64,000 nt of DNA from Nostocoides sp. (GTDB lineage: Bacteria; Actinomycetota; Actinomycetes; Actinomycetales; Dermatophilaceae), in the NCBI GenBank assembly GCA_016702415.1, contig JADJEA010000023.1, positions 289,321-353,320 of the forward strand, written 5' to 3'. The notes under the pieces are model-generated. The model was not told the origin of the DNA and searched no databases. It was given only the letters and a program-made list of their open reading frames with translations. The translations under genes were made by a program, and so were the position numbers. Positions 18,548 through 28,087 of the stretch are shown here, piece after piece. Numbering within the stretch: position 1 is the first letter of the stretch; each line of letters starts with the position of its first letter.

Positions 18548-19480
18548 ATGCCCGCGCCGCGCCTGATGCTCCTCGACTCGGCCAGCCTGTATTTCCGGGC
18601 CTTCTTCGGGGTCCCGGACGATCGTCCGCATCCCGGTGCCACTCCCGTCAACGCGGTCCGCGGTTTCCTCGACTTCATCTCCACACTCGTGCGCGACCAC
18701 CATCCGACGCATCTGGTGGCCTGCTGGGACAACGACTGGCGGCCGCAATTCCGGGTCGATGCCATCCCGAGCTACAAGACGCACCGGGTCGCGGCCGGGA
18801 GCGCGGTCGTCGAGGAGGAGGTCCCCGACGCGCTCGCGGTGCAGGTGCCGATCATCGAGGATGTCCTGTCCGCGTTGGGCATCTGCCGTCTCGGGGCGGA
18901 CGGCTTCGAAGCGGACGACGCCATCGGGACGCTGGTGCAGCGCCATCGTGGGCGGATGCCGATCGACATCGTCACCGGCGATCGCGACCTCTTCCAACTC
19001 GTCGACGACGCGGCCGCGGTCCGGGTGCTCTACACGGCCCGCGGCGGGGTGCGCTCCCCCGACCTCGTGGACCAGGCCTATCTCGCCGACCGCTACGGCG
19101 TCGCCAGTGGCGAGCAGTATGCCGACATGGCCGTCCTGCGTGGCGACACCAGCGACGGCCTCCCGGGGGTCGTGGGCATCGGGGAGAAGACCGCGGCGAG
19201 GCTCATCACGGCATACGGCACCTTGGCGGCCGTGCGCGCGGCGGTCGACGGCGGCGACCCGGCCCTCAAGGGGGCCCAACGCCGCAACCTCGAGGCCGCG
19301 TCCGCCTATCTCGATGTCGGCCCGCTCGTCGTCAGGGTGGCGCTCGATGCCCCGGTGCCCGACGTCGATCCGGGCCTGCCGACGCACATCGCGGACCTGC
19401 GCCTCATGTCCCGGCTGGCCACCGAACACGGCCTCGCCGGACCCATCAACCGCCTGGTCGACGCTCTGGGGATCGGCTGA
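18548..19480 (+). CDS. 5'-3' exonuclease (Pol I-type, stand-alone)
   Basis: A 310-aa stand-alone 5'-3' exonuclease/flap nuclease of the PIN/FEN fold. Metal-site residues are in LLDSASLYFRAFFG, GADGFEADDAIGTL and VTGDRDLFQLVDD; the helix-hairpin-helix is GDTSDGLPGVVGIGEKTA. Such stand-alone copies are common in actinobacteria in addition to PolA and help to process RNA primers. The ATG at 18548 gives the family start (MLLDSASL); an upstream in-frame ATG would add an unconserved leader. Followed 14 bp later by the GNAT gene. Confidence 0.93.
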   Translation: MPAPRLMLLDSASLYFRAFFGVPDDRPHPGATPVNAVRGFLDFISTLVRDHHPTHLVACWDNDWRPQFRVDAIPSYKTHRVAAGSAVVEEEVPDALAVQVPIIEDVLSALGICRLGADGFEADDAIGTLVQRHRGRMPIDIVTGDRDLFQLVDDAAAVRVLYTARGGVRSPDLVDQAYLADRYGVASGEQYADMAVLRGDTSDGLPGVVGIGEKTAARLITAYGTLAAVRAAVDGGDPALKGAQRRNLEAASAYLDVGPLVVRVALDAPVPDVDPGLPTHIADLRLMSRLATEHGLAGPINRLVDALGIG

Positions 19481-19494
19481 CCTAGTCTGGACAG

Positions 19495-20376
19495 ATGGCC
19501 GAGCTCAGCTGGCGTCCCGTCACCCTCGACGATCTCCCGTCGTTGGTGACCCTCGCGCAGGCGTGCCTCGACCACGACGGGGGTATGCCGAGCCTCGCCA
19601 CCCCGCAGACCGTGGCCGGCCTGCTGGTCGGGGAAGTCGGGATCGCCGGCTACGACGAGTTGGACGATCTGGTCGCCGTTGCCGCCCTCTCGCGGGGCGA
19701 GGAGGACGCTCTCGTGGCGTCCGGGCTGGTGCACCCGAGCTATCGGCGGCAAGGTTTCGGGGAGCAACTCGTCGCGTGGTGTCGTGAGCACGCGGACGGA
19801 GAACTCGTCCATGTCGTCGCCGAGACGATGTCGCCCGAGGCGGAGTCGCTCTTCGGCAGCAGCGGCCTGCGGCGCACCCGGGCCGAGGCGATCATGCGCC
19901 ACGGGCTGACCCATGTCTCGCGCATCCCGCTGCCGGACGGGCTGGAGTCCTTGGCGTACCGGCCCGAGACGATGGAGGCGTTCTTCACGGCCTACCGGCT
20001 CTCGTTCGCGGAGCGTCCGGGGTTCTCGGACACCGCGGCGGCCGAATGGCATGCGTCCTTGGCGGCCGACCCCGAGTTTCGCCCCGACGACAGCCGGGTC
20101 GCGCTGGACGGGGACGGCGTGCCAGCAGGCTATGTCGTCATGTCCGGAGAGTGGATTGATCAGGTCGGTGTGGTCCCGGCCTGGCGCGGGCGGCGTCTCG
20201 GTGCCCACCTGACCGTCCGCTGCTTGACGGTGCTGCGCCGCGAGGACGCGGACTTCGCCTGGCTCGCCGTCACGCTGGGGAACCCGGCGCGCGTGCTCTA
20301 TGAGCGTCTCGGCTTCGAGCTCTACGGGACCCGGGCGCGGTACGTCGATCCCTTTAGCGCTCAGCGGGGCGGGTAG
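19495..20376 (+). CDS. Tandem GNAT-fold acetyltransferase
   Basis: A 293-aa protein with two GNAT-like halves. The first (LVHPSYRRQGFGEQLVAWC) and second (VVPAWRGRRLGAHLTVR, then ARVLYERLGFELYGTRARY) both carry the acetyl-CoA pyrophosphate loop. The arrangement resembles mycothiol synthase (MshD), but the key substrate residues cannot be judged by eye, so I do not assign that function. It follows the exonuclease closely and is convergent to helY. Confidence 0.85.
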   Translation: MAELSWRPVTLDDLPSLVTLAQACLDHDGGMPSLATPQTVAGLLVGEVGIAGYDELDDLVAVAALSRGEEDALVASGLVHPSYRRQGFGEQLVAWCREHADGELVHVVAETMSPEAESLFGSSGLRRTRAEAIMRHGLTHVSRIPLPDGLESLAYRPETMEAFFTAYRLSFAERPGFSDTAAAEWHASLAADPEFRPDDSRVALDGDGVPAGYVVMSGEWIDQVGVVPAWRGRRLGAHLTVRCLTVLRREDADFAWLAVTLGNPARVLYERLGFELYGTRARYVDPFSAQRGG

Positions 20377-20656
20377 CACCCCCGGACCTGCCGGCGCTGC
20401 ACATCCTTGGGTGCGCCGGTCGTCCTGGGCTGCTGTCCCGTGCCGCCCACCGGACCACTCCCCTGTGCCGATCTTCGGCCAGGACCCGGGCACGTGCCCC
20501 TGCAGCGTGCCCGGGCCGGATGGCTGTTACCAGTGATGAGGCGTGGGGCCGGGGCGGTGATACCTGTCGACAATGGCCGGGTGGTGCCTGTCCTACGCCG
20601 GACGGCGCGCCCCGGTGCGGCGCGTCGGGACGGGCGGACCCGTCGATCCGGCCGAG
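20377..20656. other. Convergent spacer, no gene seen
   Basis: 280 bp between the ends of the GNAT gene and helY. No open frame, repeat family member or RNA gene was recognised. The stretch is GC-rich with short inverted repeats (for example around GGCGCGCC), any of which could terminate transcription, but none is followed by a T run. Confidence 0.4.
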
Positions 20657-23498
20657 CTAGTCGAGCCGGTCGGCAGCGACGACGCCGCGCAGGACCGCGT
20701 CGACCGCCTTGCGGGCGACGCCACGCAGGTGGGGTTCCGGGGCGGCGCTGGCGATCTGGTCCAGGAGGTCGACAATCTGCTTGCACCGCCTGACGAAATC
20801 GCCCGCCGCGAGATCTCCTTGCCGCAGAACGGCGTCGAGCCGCTGTCCGGCCGCCCACCGGTGGACCGCCCACGCGATCCCCGCGTCCGGGCTCGCCGTG
20901 AGCGGCAGGCCGATGGCCCGCTCGCGCTCCTCCAGCTCCGACCAAATGCGCACCATGGCCGTCCCCGCCTCGGCGACATCGGCGTTGGGCTGGCGGACGG
21001 CGTCGGCGGGTTCCTCGGAGCGCGGCTCATGGACGAGCATCGACACGCACGCGGCGAGGCTGGGCGCATCAAGCCGGACCCACGTCCCCTGGCGGAGGCA
21101 CTCCGCGACCAGCAGGTCACGGTCGGAGTAGATCCGCCGCAACCGCTCCCCGTCGGCCGTCAGGGTCAGCCCGTCGGCGCTGAGATAGCCCAGGTCGCTC
21201 AGCAGCCCACAGATCCGCTCGAACGTCCGGGCCACCGTGTTGGTGCGCCCCTCGACCTGACGGGTGACGGCGTCGCGCTCCCGTTGCGCTCGCCACCAGC
21301 GATCCGACCAGCGGGCGTGGACCTCCCGATCGGGGCACGCGTGACAGGGGTGGGCCTTGATACGGCGCCGAAGATCGGCGATCCGGGCTTCCTCCCCGGG
21401 GGAGGCAGCACGCTCCGCGCCATCCCCCACCGTCAGGCCCACCTCCCCCCGCACGCCGACCTCCGCACCACTGCCCGCGCTGCCAACAACGCCGTCACCC
21501 CCACCTCGCCCGCCGGACCCGCCCGCCGCTCCCGGGCGGGTCGGTGCCTTGATCCGCAGCGTGGTCGCGAGGTCACGACGCGCCTTGGGTGACTTCGCGT
21601 TGAAGTGCCGGGGGATGTCCATCCGCCCCAGCGCCTCGATCGGCCCGGTCAGATCGCGCCCGGTGAGCCGATGCGCGTGCCGGTCCTCGGTCAGGACCAA
21701 CGGCGGGCTCGTCTCACCCCGGTGGGTGCGAGCGGGGTCGAGGACCACGGCATACCCGGACCGGCGACCCGTCGGGATGCGGACGATGTCACCGACCCGC
21801 AATCGCTCCAACGACAGTTCCGCCTCCGCTCGGCGAGCGGCAGACCGGGATCGGGCCTGGTCCTTCTCGAGGCGACCGAGGTCGTGGCGGAGCGCGGCAT
21901 ACTCCCGGAAATCCCCCAGGTGACAGGCCATCGCCTCGGCGTAACCGGCCATCGCCTCGCTCTGGTCGTGCCGGGTCCGCACCAGCCCCACCACGGACCG
22001 GTCGGCCTGGAACTGAGCGAAGGAGGTGTTGAGGATCTCCACGGCCCGGGCGCGTCCCACCTGGGCGACGAGGTTGACCGCCATATTGGACGAGGGCCGG
22101 AAGCTCGAGCGCAGCGGGAAGGTCCGCGTCGAGGCGAGACCGGCGACGTGGACCGGGTCCAGCCCGCGCCGCCACAGGACCAGGGCGTGGCCCTCGATGT
22201 CGATGCCGCGCCGGCCGGCGCGCCCGGTCAGCTGGGTGTATTCCGCGGCGGAGAGGTCGACGTGGGCCTCCCCGTTGAATTTCACGAGCTTCTCGAGGAC
22301 GACGGTACGAGCGGGCATGTTGATGCCGAGCGCGAGGGTCTCGGTGGCGAAGACGGCGCGGATGGCGCCCTGGGTGAAGAGTTCCTCGACGATCTCCCGG
22401 AAGGTGGGCAGCATCCCGGCGTGGTGCGCGGCGAAGCCGCGGGCGATCCCTTCCGCAAAATCCCAGTAGCCGAGGACGCCGAGATCCTCCTCGGCCAGTC
22501 CGGTGGTCCGTTCCTCGACGAGGCGCCGGTTCCGCTCGCTCACGTCGTCGTCGACGAGCCGTATGCCGCTGCTCAACAACTGCTGGACCGCGCCCTCGCA
22601 CCCGGCGCGGCTGAATACGAACGTGATTGCCGGGAGCAGGCCGTCGTGGTCCAGGGCACGCACGACGTCGGTCCGGGAGGCGTGGGCCGTCGCGGGGGCC
22701 GCTGCCGCCCCGGTCGGCGGTCGGCGGCGCCGGTCGGGGTCCCCTCCGCGGCCACGCGCACCGCGGCGGGCGGACTCCGCGGCATACGACCGCTGCTCCG
22801 CAACCCGGATCGCATCGGTGAGATAAGGATTGAGGCGGGGGTATGCCGCCGTCCACCCGCGGCCCCGCGGTGGAGTCGGCGAAGAGGTCGAACATCCGCT
22901 TCCCGACGAGCATGTGTTGCCATAGCGGGACCGGCCGGTGTTCGGAGACGACCACGACATGATTGCCGCGCACCTGCTCCAACCACTCGCCGAACTCTTC
23001 GGCGTTGCTGACCGTCGCCGACAGCGAGATGAGCTGGACCGACGGCGGCAGGTGGATGATCACTTCCTCCCAGACGGCGCCCCGGAACCGGTCGGCGAGA
23101 TAGTGCACCTCGTCCATGACCACATAGGCGAGCCCGGTCAGGGTGGCGGACCCGGCATACATCATGTTGCGCAAGACCTCGGTGGTCATGACGACCACCG
23201 GCGCCTCCCCGTTGATCGAGCTGTCGCCGGTGAGGAGACCGACGTTGTCGGCGCCGTGGCGGCGGACGAGGTCGGCATACTTCTGGTTCGACAGGGCCTT
23301 GATCGGGGTCGTATAGAACGCCTTGCGGCCACCGGCGAGGGCGAGATGCACCGCGAACTCGCCGACGACGGTCTTGCCCGCGCCGGTCGGAGCCGCGACG
23401 AGCACGCCGCGACCCGCCTCGACGGCGGCGCAGGCGCGCTCCTGGAAGGGGTCGAGGGGGAAGTCGAGTCCGGCCGCGAAGGTCGCGAGTTCGGTCAC
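20657..23498 (-). CDS. helY: DEVH-box superfamily 2 helicase, HelY/Ski2-like (one frameshift)
   Basis: About 946 aa after correction. Motif I is VAAPTGAGKTVVGEF, motif II VVMDEVHYLADR, motif III SLSATVSN, and in the second RecA domain LGINMPARTVVLEK and QLTGRAGRRGIDIEG; the C-terminal DSHCT-type region follows. This is the actinobacterial HelY/Mtr4-like RNA helicase. The two halves are in different frames; deleting one base from CCCC at 22863-22866 (plus strand) links FADSTAG to RGWTAAYPRLNPYLTDAI. GTG start overlaps the dagK stop. Last gene of the minus-strand proteasome/Tat block. Confidence 0.92.
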
Positions 23499-24400
23499 GG
23501 CACCACGATGTCGAGGGCGTGCGGGACCACTCGGGCCTCGACCGGCAGGGCCGTGAACGGCTCGCCGTCCGCGAAGACAGGGATACCGTGAGCCTCCAGC
23601 CGGACCCGCGAACCGCGCCGGATCTCCACGGCCGGATGCCCGACGTGGCCGCCGGAGAAGACCGTGGGGAACACCCGGAGGAACTCGGCCCGCGGGATGC
23701 GGTGGAGAACCAGGACGTCGAAAAGACCGTCGTCGGGGCGGGCCTGGGGGGTGACCTGCATCCCGCCGCCGTAGGAGGGGACATTGGCCACGACGACGAG
23801 CATGGCCTCGGTGTCGATGCGCTCGTCATCGACGGTCACGGTGTAGGGGATCGGCCGGAAGACGGGTAGTTCGCGAAGGGTCGCGAGGGTGTAGCGGGCT
23901 TGTCCTGGGGGCCAGCGCCAGCGGTTGGCTCGGTCGTTGACGAGGGCGTCGAACCCGGCATACAGCGTCCCACCGAACCACGGACGGGCAACCGGGGCCG
24001 GCGTCTCGATGAACCCGGCATCGAGCGGGCGTGTCCGCAATGCGGCGAGTGCGTCGGCCGCGGCCCGCAGATCACCGACGGCGAGGCCGATGCTGTCGGC
24101 GATGTCGTTGCCGGTGCCGACCGGCACGATCGCCAGGGGTATGCCGCTTCCCGCGCACGCGTTGACACCCAGGTGCGCCATCCCGTCACCACCCACGACG
24201 GCGATGACGTCGACCGCGGCGGCGGCGACGGCGGCCCGGGCGCGGTTGAGCGCGGCACCAGCGGAATGGGCGGAGAGATCGATGATGTCGTGGCCGCCGC
24301 TGCGCAACAGGCCGGTGAGCTCGTGGGTGGCGACACTGCCGCGGCCCTTCCCCGCCGTCGGGTTGGCGACCAGGCCGATCCGGTGCGAGGGGGCGGTCAT
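23495..24400 (-). CDS. dagK: Diacylglycerol/lipid kinase family protein
   Basis: A 301-aa DAGKc-domain lipid kinase. The ATP site is VVGGDGMAHLGVNA with IVPVGTGNDIADSI, and LIANPTAGKGRG-like VANPTAGKGRG opens the domain. In this locus (between tatC and helY) actinobacteria usually carry exactly this gene. Likely substrates are diacylglycerol or related lipids at the membrane; sphingoid kinase activity cannot be excluded. ATG start; the stop overlaps helY by 4 bases. Confidence 0.9.
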   Translation of the reverse strand: MTAPSHRIGLVANPTAGKGRGSVATHELTGLLRSGGHDIIDLSAHSAGAALNRARAAVAAAAVDVIAVVGGDGMAHLGVNACAGSGIPLAIVPVGTGNDIADSIGLAVGDLRAAADALAALRTRPLDAGFIETPAPVARPWFGGTLYAGFDALVNDRANRWRWPPGQARYTLATLRELPVFRPIPYTVTVDDERIDTEAMLVVVANVPSYGGGMQVTPQARPDDGLFDVLVLHRIPRAEFLRVFPTVFSGGHVGHPAVEIRRGSRVRLEAHGIPVFADGEPFTALPVEARVVPHALDIVVP

Positions 24401-24519
24401 ACGCGCAGACTAACGGGCCGGGCCACACTCCGGACACGCAATTCGGCGGTGCCCCCACCGGGCGCGGTGACCGAACGTGTCAGCGGGCCGTGGGTACGGG
24501 GAAGGTCAGCGAGGGACGG

Positions 24520-25365
24520 TCAGATGGGGGATGCCTCATCGTCGGCGACATGAGTCCACTCCGGTGCCGCAGCGGCCCGCCGCTTGTCGATCCGGACGCC
24601 GAAGATCGCTGCGGCGAAATAGAGCAGGATCAGGGGCGCCGCCATGAAGAACATCGTCACCGGGTCCGGTGTCGGGGTGACGATCGCCGAGATGACGAAG
24701 ATCGTCACGATGGCCGGGCGCCACTGACGCAGGAGCGAGCGCCCGGGGATCGCACCCAACCAGATGAGCCCGACCAGGAAGACCGGCAGGACCCACGTCA
24801 TCCCGAAGACGAGGATGAGTCGGGTGACAAACCGGAAGTAGAGCGCCGCTTCGGGGAGGTTATAGGCGTTGACGGGGGTGAAGCTGAGGAGGATGCGAAC
24901 CGCCTTGGGCAGCATCCAGTAGCCGAAGGCGCAGCCCGCGAGGAAGAGCGGCATGACCATGCCGATGAAAGCCATCGAGATGCGGCGTTCCTTGCGAGTG
25001 AGCGCGGGAACGATATAGGCCCACGCCTGATAGAGCCAGATCGGGCTGGAGAGGATGACACCGACCCAGATGGCGAGGTTGACCCGCTGGCTGAAGGCCG
25101 ACGTCAGGCCAGCGAAGTTGAGTGCGACCTTGTCCTTGTCGATGCCCTTCTCCGCCGCCACCGCCTCAATGGGCGCGGTGAGATGCGCATAGACGAAGTC
25201 GAAGAGGAACCACCCGAGGATCGACAGCACGATCAACGCGACCGCGCACTTGATCAGCCGGTCGCGGAACTCGAGCAGATGCTCGACGAGGGACATCCGG
25301 CCTTCGGGGTTGTCCTTGCGTTTGACCTTGGTCCGCTTGGGCATCACCGCATCACTGGCGGCCAC
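24520..25365 (-). CDS. tatC: Sec-independent protein translocase subunit TatC
   Basis: Six-helix membrane receptor of the twin-arginine export system. MSLVEHLLEFRDRLIKCAVAL at the N-terminus holds the signal-peptide contact site, and SPIWLYQAWAYIVPALTRKE is the conserved periplasmic/TM3 region. 281 aa with a GTG start at 25365; an ATG at 25344 is an alternative. Three bases behind tatA, so co-expressed. Confidence 0.95.
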   Translation of the reverse strand: MAASDAVMPKRTKVKRKDNPEGRMSLVEHLLEFRDRLIKCAVALIVLSILGWFLFDFVYAHLTAPIEAVAAEKGIDKDKVALNFAGLTSAFSQRVNLAIWVGVILSSPIWLYQAWAYIVPALTRKERRISMAFIGMVMPLFLAGCAFGYWMLPKAVRILLSFTPVNAYNLPEAALYFRFVTRLILVFGMTWVLPVFLVGLIWLGAIPGRSLLRQWRPAIVTIFVISAIVTPTPDPVTMFFMAAPLILLYFAAAIFGVRIDKRRAAAAPEWTHVADDEASPI

Positions 25366-25368
25366 GGA

Positions 25369-25644
25369 TCAGGCAGTTGGGCCGGACTGGTTGTCCGTCT
25401 TGGGGCTGTTGTCGTCGCGCATCGCGTTGCCGCCGTCGCGGACGACGGTGCCACTGTCGCGGACAACGGTGCCGGAGGTGTTCTTGCGAGCCTCGTCCTC
25501 GGCCTTCATCTCGTTGACTTCGGCTTTGAACACCCGCGCGGACCGGCCGAGCGAGCGCGCGGCGTCGGGCAGACGCTTCCAGCCGAAGAGCAGGATCACC
25601 ACCAAGGCGATGATAATCAGCTCGGGCATTCCTAGGTTCGGCAT
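25369..25644 (-). CDS. tatA: Sec-independent protein translocase subunit TatA
   Basis: A 91-aa TatA: short N-terminal membrane helix (PELIIIALVVILLFGWKRLP), amphipathic helix (DAARSLGRSARVFKAEV) and a charged tail. The tail contains two near-identical heptads (SGTVVRD). It forms the translocation pore with TatC. Follows pafC and a small membrane protein in the conserved order. Confidence 0.94.
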   Translation of the reverse strand: MPNLGMPELIIIALVVILLFGWKRLPDAARSLGRSARVFKAEVNEMKAEDEARKNTSGTVVRDSGTVVRDGGNAMRDDNSPKTDNQSGPTA

Positions 25645-25680
25645 CCGAGGCCTTTCCGTTCGGGCACAATCACGATGAGT

Positions 25681-25992
25681 CTAACTCCGCGCCCACGGGG
25701 GCAGGCGCTTTTCCAGCTTTGCGCGGCGCTCCTGCCGCAACGTCTCGCGGATGGCGATTCGTTCCCGGTAGGCGTCGTCCGGGCGAGTGAAGACGGCGAG
25801 TCGGGGTGGCTCGGGCGCAGAGATGTTCGCGCCCGCCGCATCCTCGAGCCGGGCAATGAGGGCCTGGGTCGCGCGCAGTTGCGCGCTCAGCCCCCGGAAC
25901 GACGCCAGCGTAACCCTGATCCGGGTCCAGATCCACCATCCGCCCCCGGCCAGGATCAGCAAGAAGACCAGCGCCCACATCCACCACGACAT
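25681..25992 (-). CDS. Small membrane protein with coiled-coil tail
   Basis: 103 aa: one N-terminal helix (MWALVFLLILAGGGWWIW), then a probable coiled coil (ASFRGLSAQLRATQALIARLE) and a basic tail (ETLRQERRAKLEKRLP). ATG overlaps the pafC stop (TGATG). Genes of this size are often found between pafC and tatA in related genomes, but I know no function. The layout would suit a membrane-anchored adaptor. Confidence 0.75.
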   Translation of the reverse strand: MSWWMWALVFLLILAGGGWWIWTRIRVTLASFRGLSAQLRATQALIARLEDAAGANISAPEPPRLAVFTRPDDAYRERIAIRETLRQERRAKLEKRLPPWARS

Positions 25993-27047
25993 CAGGCGCC
26001 GCCATTGGTCCCGGGTCCGAGCGGGGTGGCCGATGTCCCCGCCGGGGTCCCCGCATCATGACCGTATGCCGCGAGCGCCGCCCCCGCCGCCACCTCCACC
26101 TGCGCGGCGAGCTCGGCCGGGTCGACCACCCGAACTCCCCCACCGGCACGAAGGGCGAGTCGGACAACCCAGGCGGGGTCGCTCGCGCGCAGGGTGACGC
26201 GCGTCGGCATACCGGATCGCTCCTCGCGGGTCTCGATGGGGTAGTACTCCGCGACCCACTCCCAGGATCGCTCGAGGTCGAGGGTGACCACCGGGTCATC
26301 GCTGCCGGGGACGAACGTGCCGGCGCTCAGGTCACGTGCGGTCGCGTCCGGTGGCGGGGTCCCGTCGGCGTCGAGCGCCTGAATGTCTTCGACTCGGTCG
26401 AGCCGGAAGAGGCGGGTGGCCTCCGCGCGGTGACACCACCCTTCGAGGTACCAGCGGCCGTCGAGGTGCAGCAGCCGCATCGGGTCGACGTCGCGCTCGG
26501 TCGACTCGTCGCGCGACGGGACGAGATAGCGCACTCGGAGACGGCGGCGACCACGCAAGGCCTGCGCGACGAGAGCGCGGGTCGACTCGGCGGACGCGTC
26601 CGCGAGGCGGGCGTCGATGACCACGTCGTCCAGACCGCGACCGGCGACCGACGAGCCCTCTGGCGGTACGGTGCGTGCGCCGATCGCGTTTTCCAGCTTG
26701 GCCATCGTCCGCTCGACGACGGCGTGGTCGGTGACCCCCTCGGCATACGCGAGCGCACGGAGGGCGACGACGAGGGTGAGGGCCTCGGCGCGGGTCAGGC
26801 GCAACGGGCGGGCGAGCGTGTCGGCGTTGGCGATGAAGATCCGGCCGCCCTCGGTGGAGACGTCGATGAGTTCGTCGGTCATCGAGCCGTAGCCGCACAT
26901 GAACAGCAGCTCGAGGTCGTCGTTGAGCTGGTCGACGCTGATCCCGAGATCGGACGCGGCCTGGGTCAGGTCGATGCCCTGATGGGTGACCAGCCAGGGG
27001 ACCATCGCCAGCAGGCGGGCGACGCGGGCGCCGGCGGGTTCGGTCAT
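25992..27047 (-). CDS. pafC: WYL-domain transcriptional regulator PafC
   Basis: One half of the PafBC regulator, which in mycobacteria controls RecA/LexA-independent DNA-damage genes. N-terminal winged HTH region (VTHQGIDLTQAASDLGIS), then the WYL domain with the literal motif in LDGRWYLEGWCHRAEATRLF. 351 aa; ATG overlaps the pafB stop. As elsewhere it sits downstream of the Pup ligase but is not thought to work in pupylation. Confidence 0.93.
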   Translation of the reverse strand: MTEPAGARVARLLAMVPWLVTHQGIDLTQAASDLGISVDQLNDDLELLFMCGYGSMTDELIDVSTEGGRIFIANADTLARPLRLTRAEALTLVVALRALAYAEGVTDHAVVERTMAKLENAIGARTVPPEGSSVAGRGLDDVVIDARLADASAESTRALVAQALRGRRRLRVRYLVPSRDESTERDVDPMRLLHLDGRWYLEGWCHRAEATRLFRLDRVEDIQALDADGTPPPDATARDLSAGTFVPGSDDPVVTLDLERSWEWVAEYYPIETREERSGMPTRVTLRASDPAWVVRLALRAGGGVRVVDPAELAAQVEVAAGAALAAYGHDAGTPAGTSATPLGPGTNGGA

Positions 27048-28036
27048 TGTGACGACCCCCGGTGGGCCTGTGCAGAGGCCGTGAGCCGCTCCCGGACGGC
27101 GGCGACCAACTCCGGCGGTGAGACCGCGCGGACGGACGTGCCATAGGAGGCGACCTCCTCGGCGAGGCGGTCCAGATCGGCATACGGCACGGTCAGGAGG
27201 GACCCGCCGTGGGGACCAGGGCCGGCGGGTGTGGCGCGTCGGCGCAACTCGGCACCGCGTCCCTCGCGAACCTCGACGACGGCCTCCCCTGAGGGCTCCT
27301 CCGGGAGATCTGCCGCCAACATCCGGCCCGGGTCATGCTCCCGGGGCGGGGAATAGCTCCCTGGTTTCCCCTCGCGGCGGACCGGACCGGCGATCCGCGA
27401 CAGCCGGAAGATACGGGGTTGGCCGCGGCCGGTGTCGAAGCCGGTGAGATACCAGCGGCCGGAGCGGGAGGTCAGACCCCACGGCTGGACGTGCCGGGTC
27501 GTCGCAGAATCGCTGGCCGGGCGGCGATAGTCGAAGGCCACCGGCGTGGTGTCGAGCAGCGCCTCGAAGAGCGCACCGAAGGCCGGCTCTCCCGTCGCCA
27601 GACGCGGCTCGATGCCCACCAGCGCTTCGGGGTCGGGTTCGACGCCGCTGGCCCGCAGCTTGCGCAAGGCCTGGGCGGCCGGGCCTGCCAGGGTCGCGTG
27701 CGACCACGTCCGAGCGGCGAGTCCCAGGACCGCGAGTTCGTCCGGGGCGAACGCAATGTCGGGAAGGGCGTAGTCCCGCTGATGGATGCGATATCCCGGC
27801 TCGTCATCCCACGCCGCGGTCAGGTCCTCGGTGACCAGCGGGATGCCAAGCTCCCGCAGATCGTCCTTGTCCCGCTCGAACATCCGATCGAAGGCTTCGT
27901 CGGACGGCGCCAGACGGTACTGCTCGACGATTTCCCGGATGCGGGCCTTCGGCAGCGGACGCCGCGTATAGAGCAGCGTCATGACGAGGTTCATCAGCCG
28001 TTCCGTCTTGGCGGCCGGGGAGTTCGGCGGTGGCAT
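27044..28036 (-). CDS. pafB: WYL-domain transcriptional regulator PafB
   Basis: Partner of PafC. N-terminal HTH (KTERLMNLVMTLLYTRRPLP, MFERDKDDLRELGIPL) and a WYL domain with RSGRWYLTGFDTGRGQP. 330 aa from the ATG at 28036; a much longer open frame upstream is the antisense shadow of the DUF3866 gene and is not used. The pafB promoter must lie in the 51 bp shared with the divergent DUF3866 gene. Confidence 0.93.
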   Translation of the reverse strand: MPPPNSPAAKTERLMNLVMTLLYTRRPLPKARIREIVEQYRLAPSDEAFDRMFERDKDDLRELGIPLVTEDLTAAWDDEPGYRIHQRDYALPDIAFAPDELAVLGLAARTWSHATLAGPAAQALRKLRASGVEPDPEALVGIEPRLATGEPAFGALFEALLDTTPVAFDYRRPASDSATTRHVQPWGLTSRSGRWYLTGFDTGRGQPRIFRLSRIAGPVRREGKPGSYSPPREHDPGRMLAADLPEEPSGEAVVEVREGRGAELRRRATPAGPGPHGGSLLTVPYADLDRLAEEVASYGTSVRAVSPPELVAAVRERLTASAQAHRGSSQ

Positions 28037-28087
28037 CGTCCGCGACGCTACCCGATCGGGGCCAGCCCGCCCCACTAGGCTCCCGTC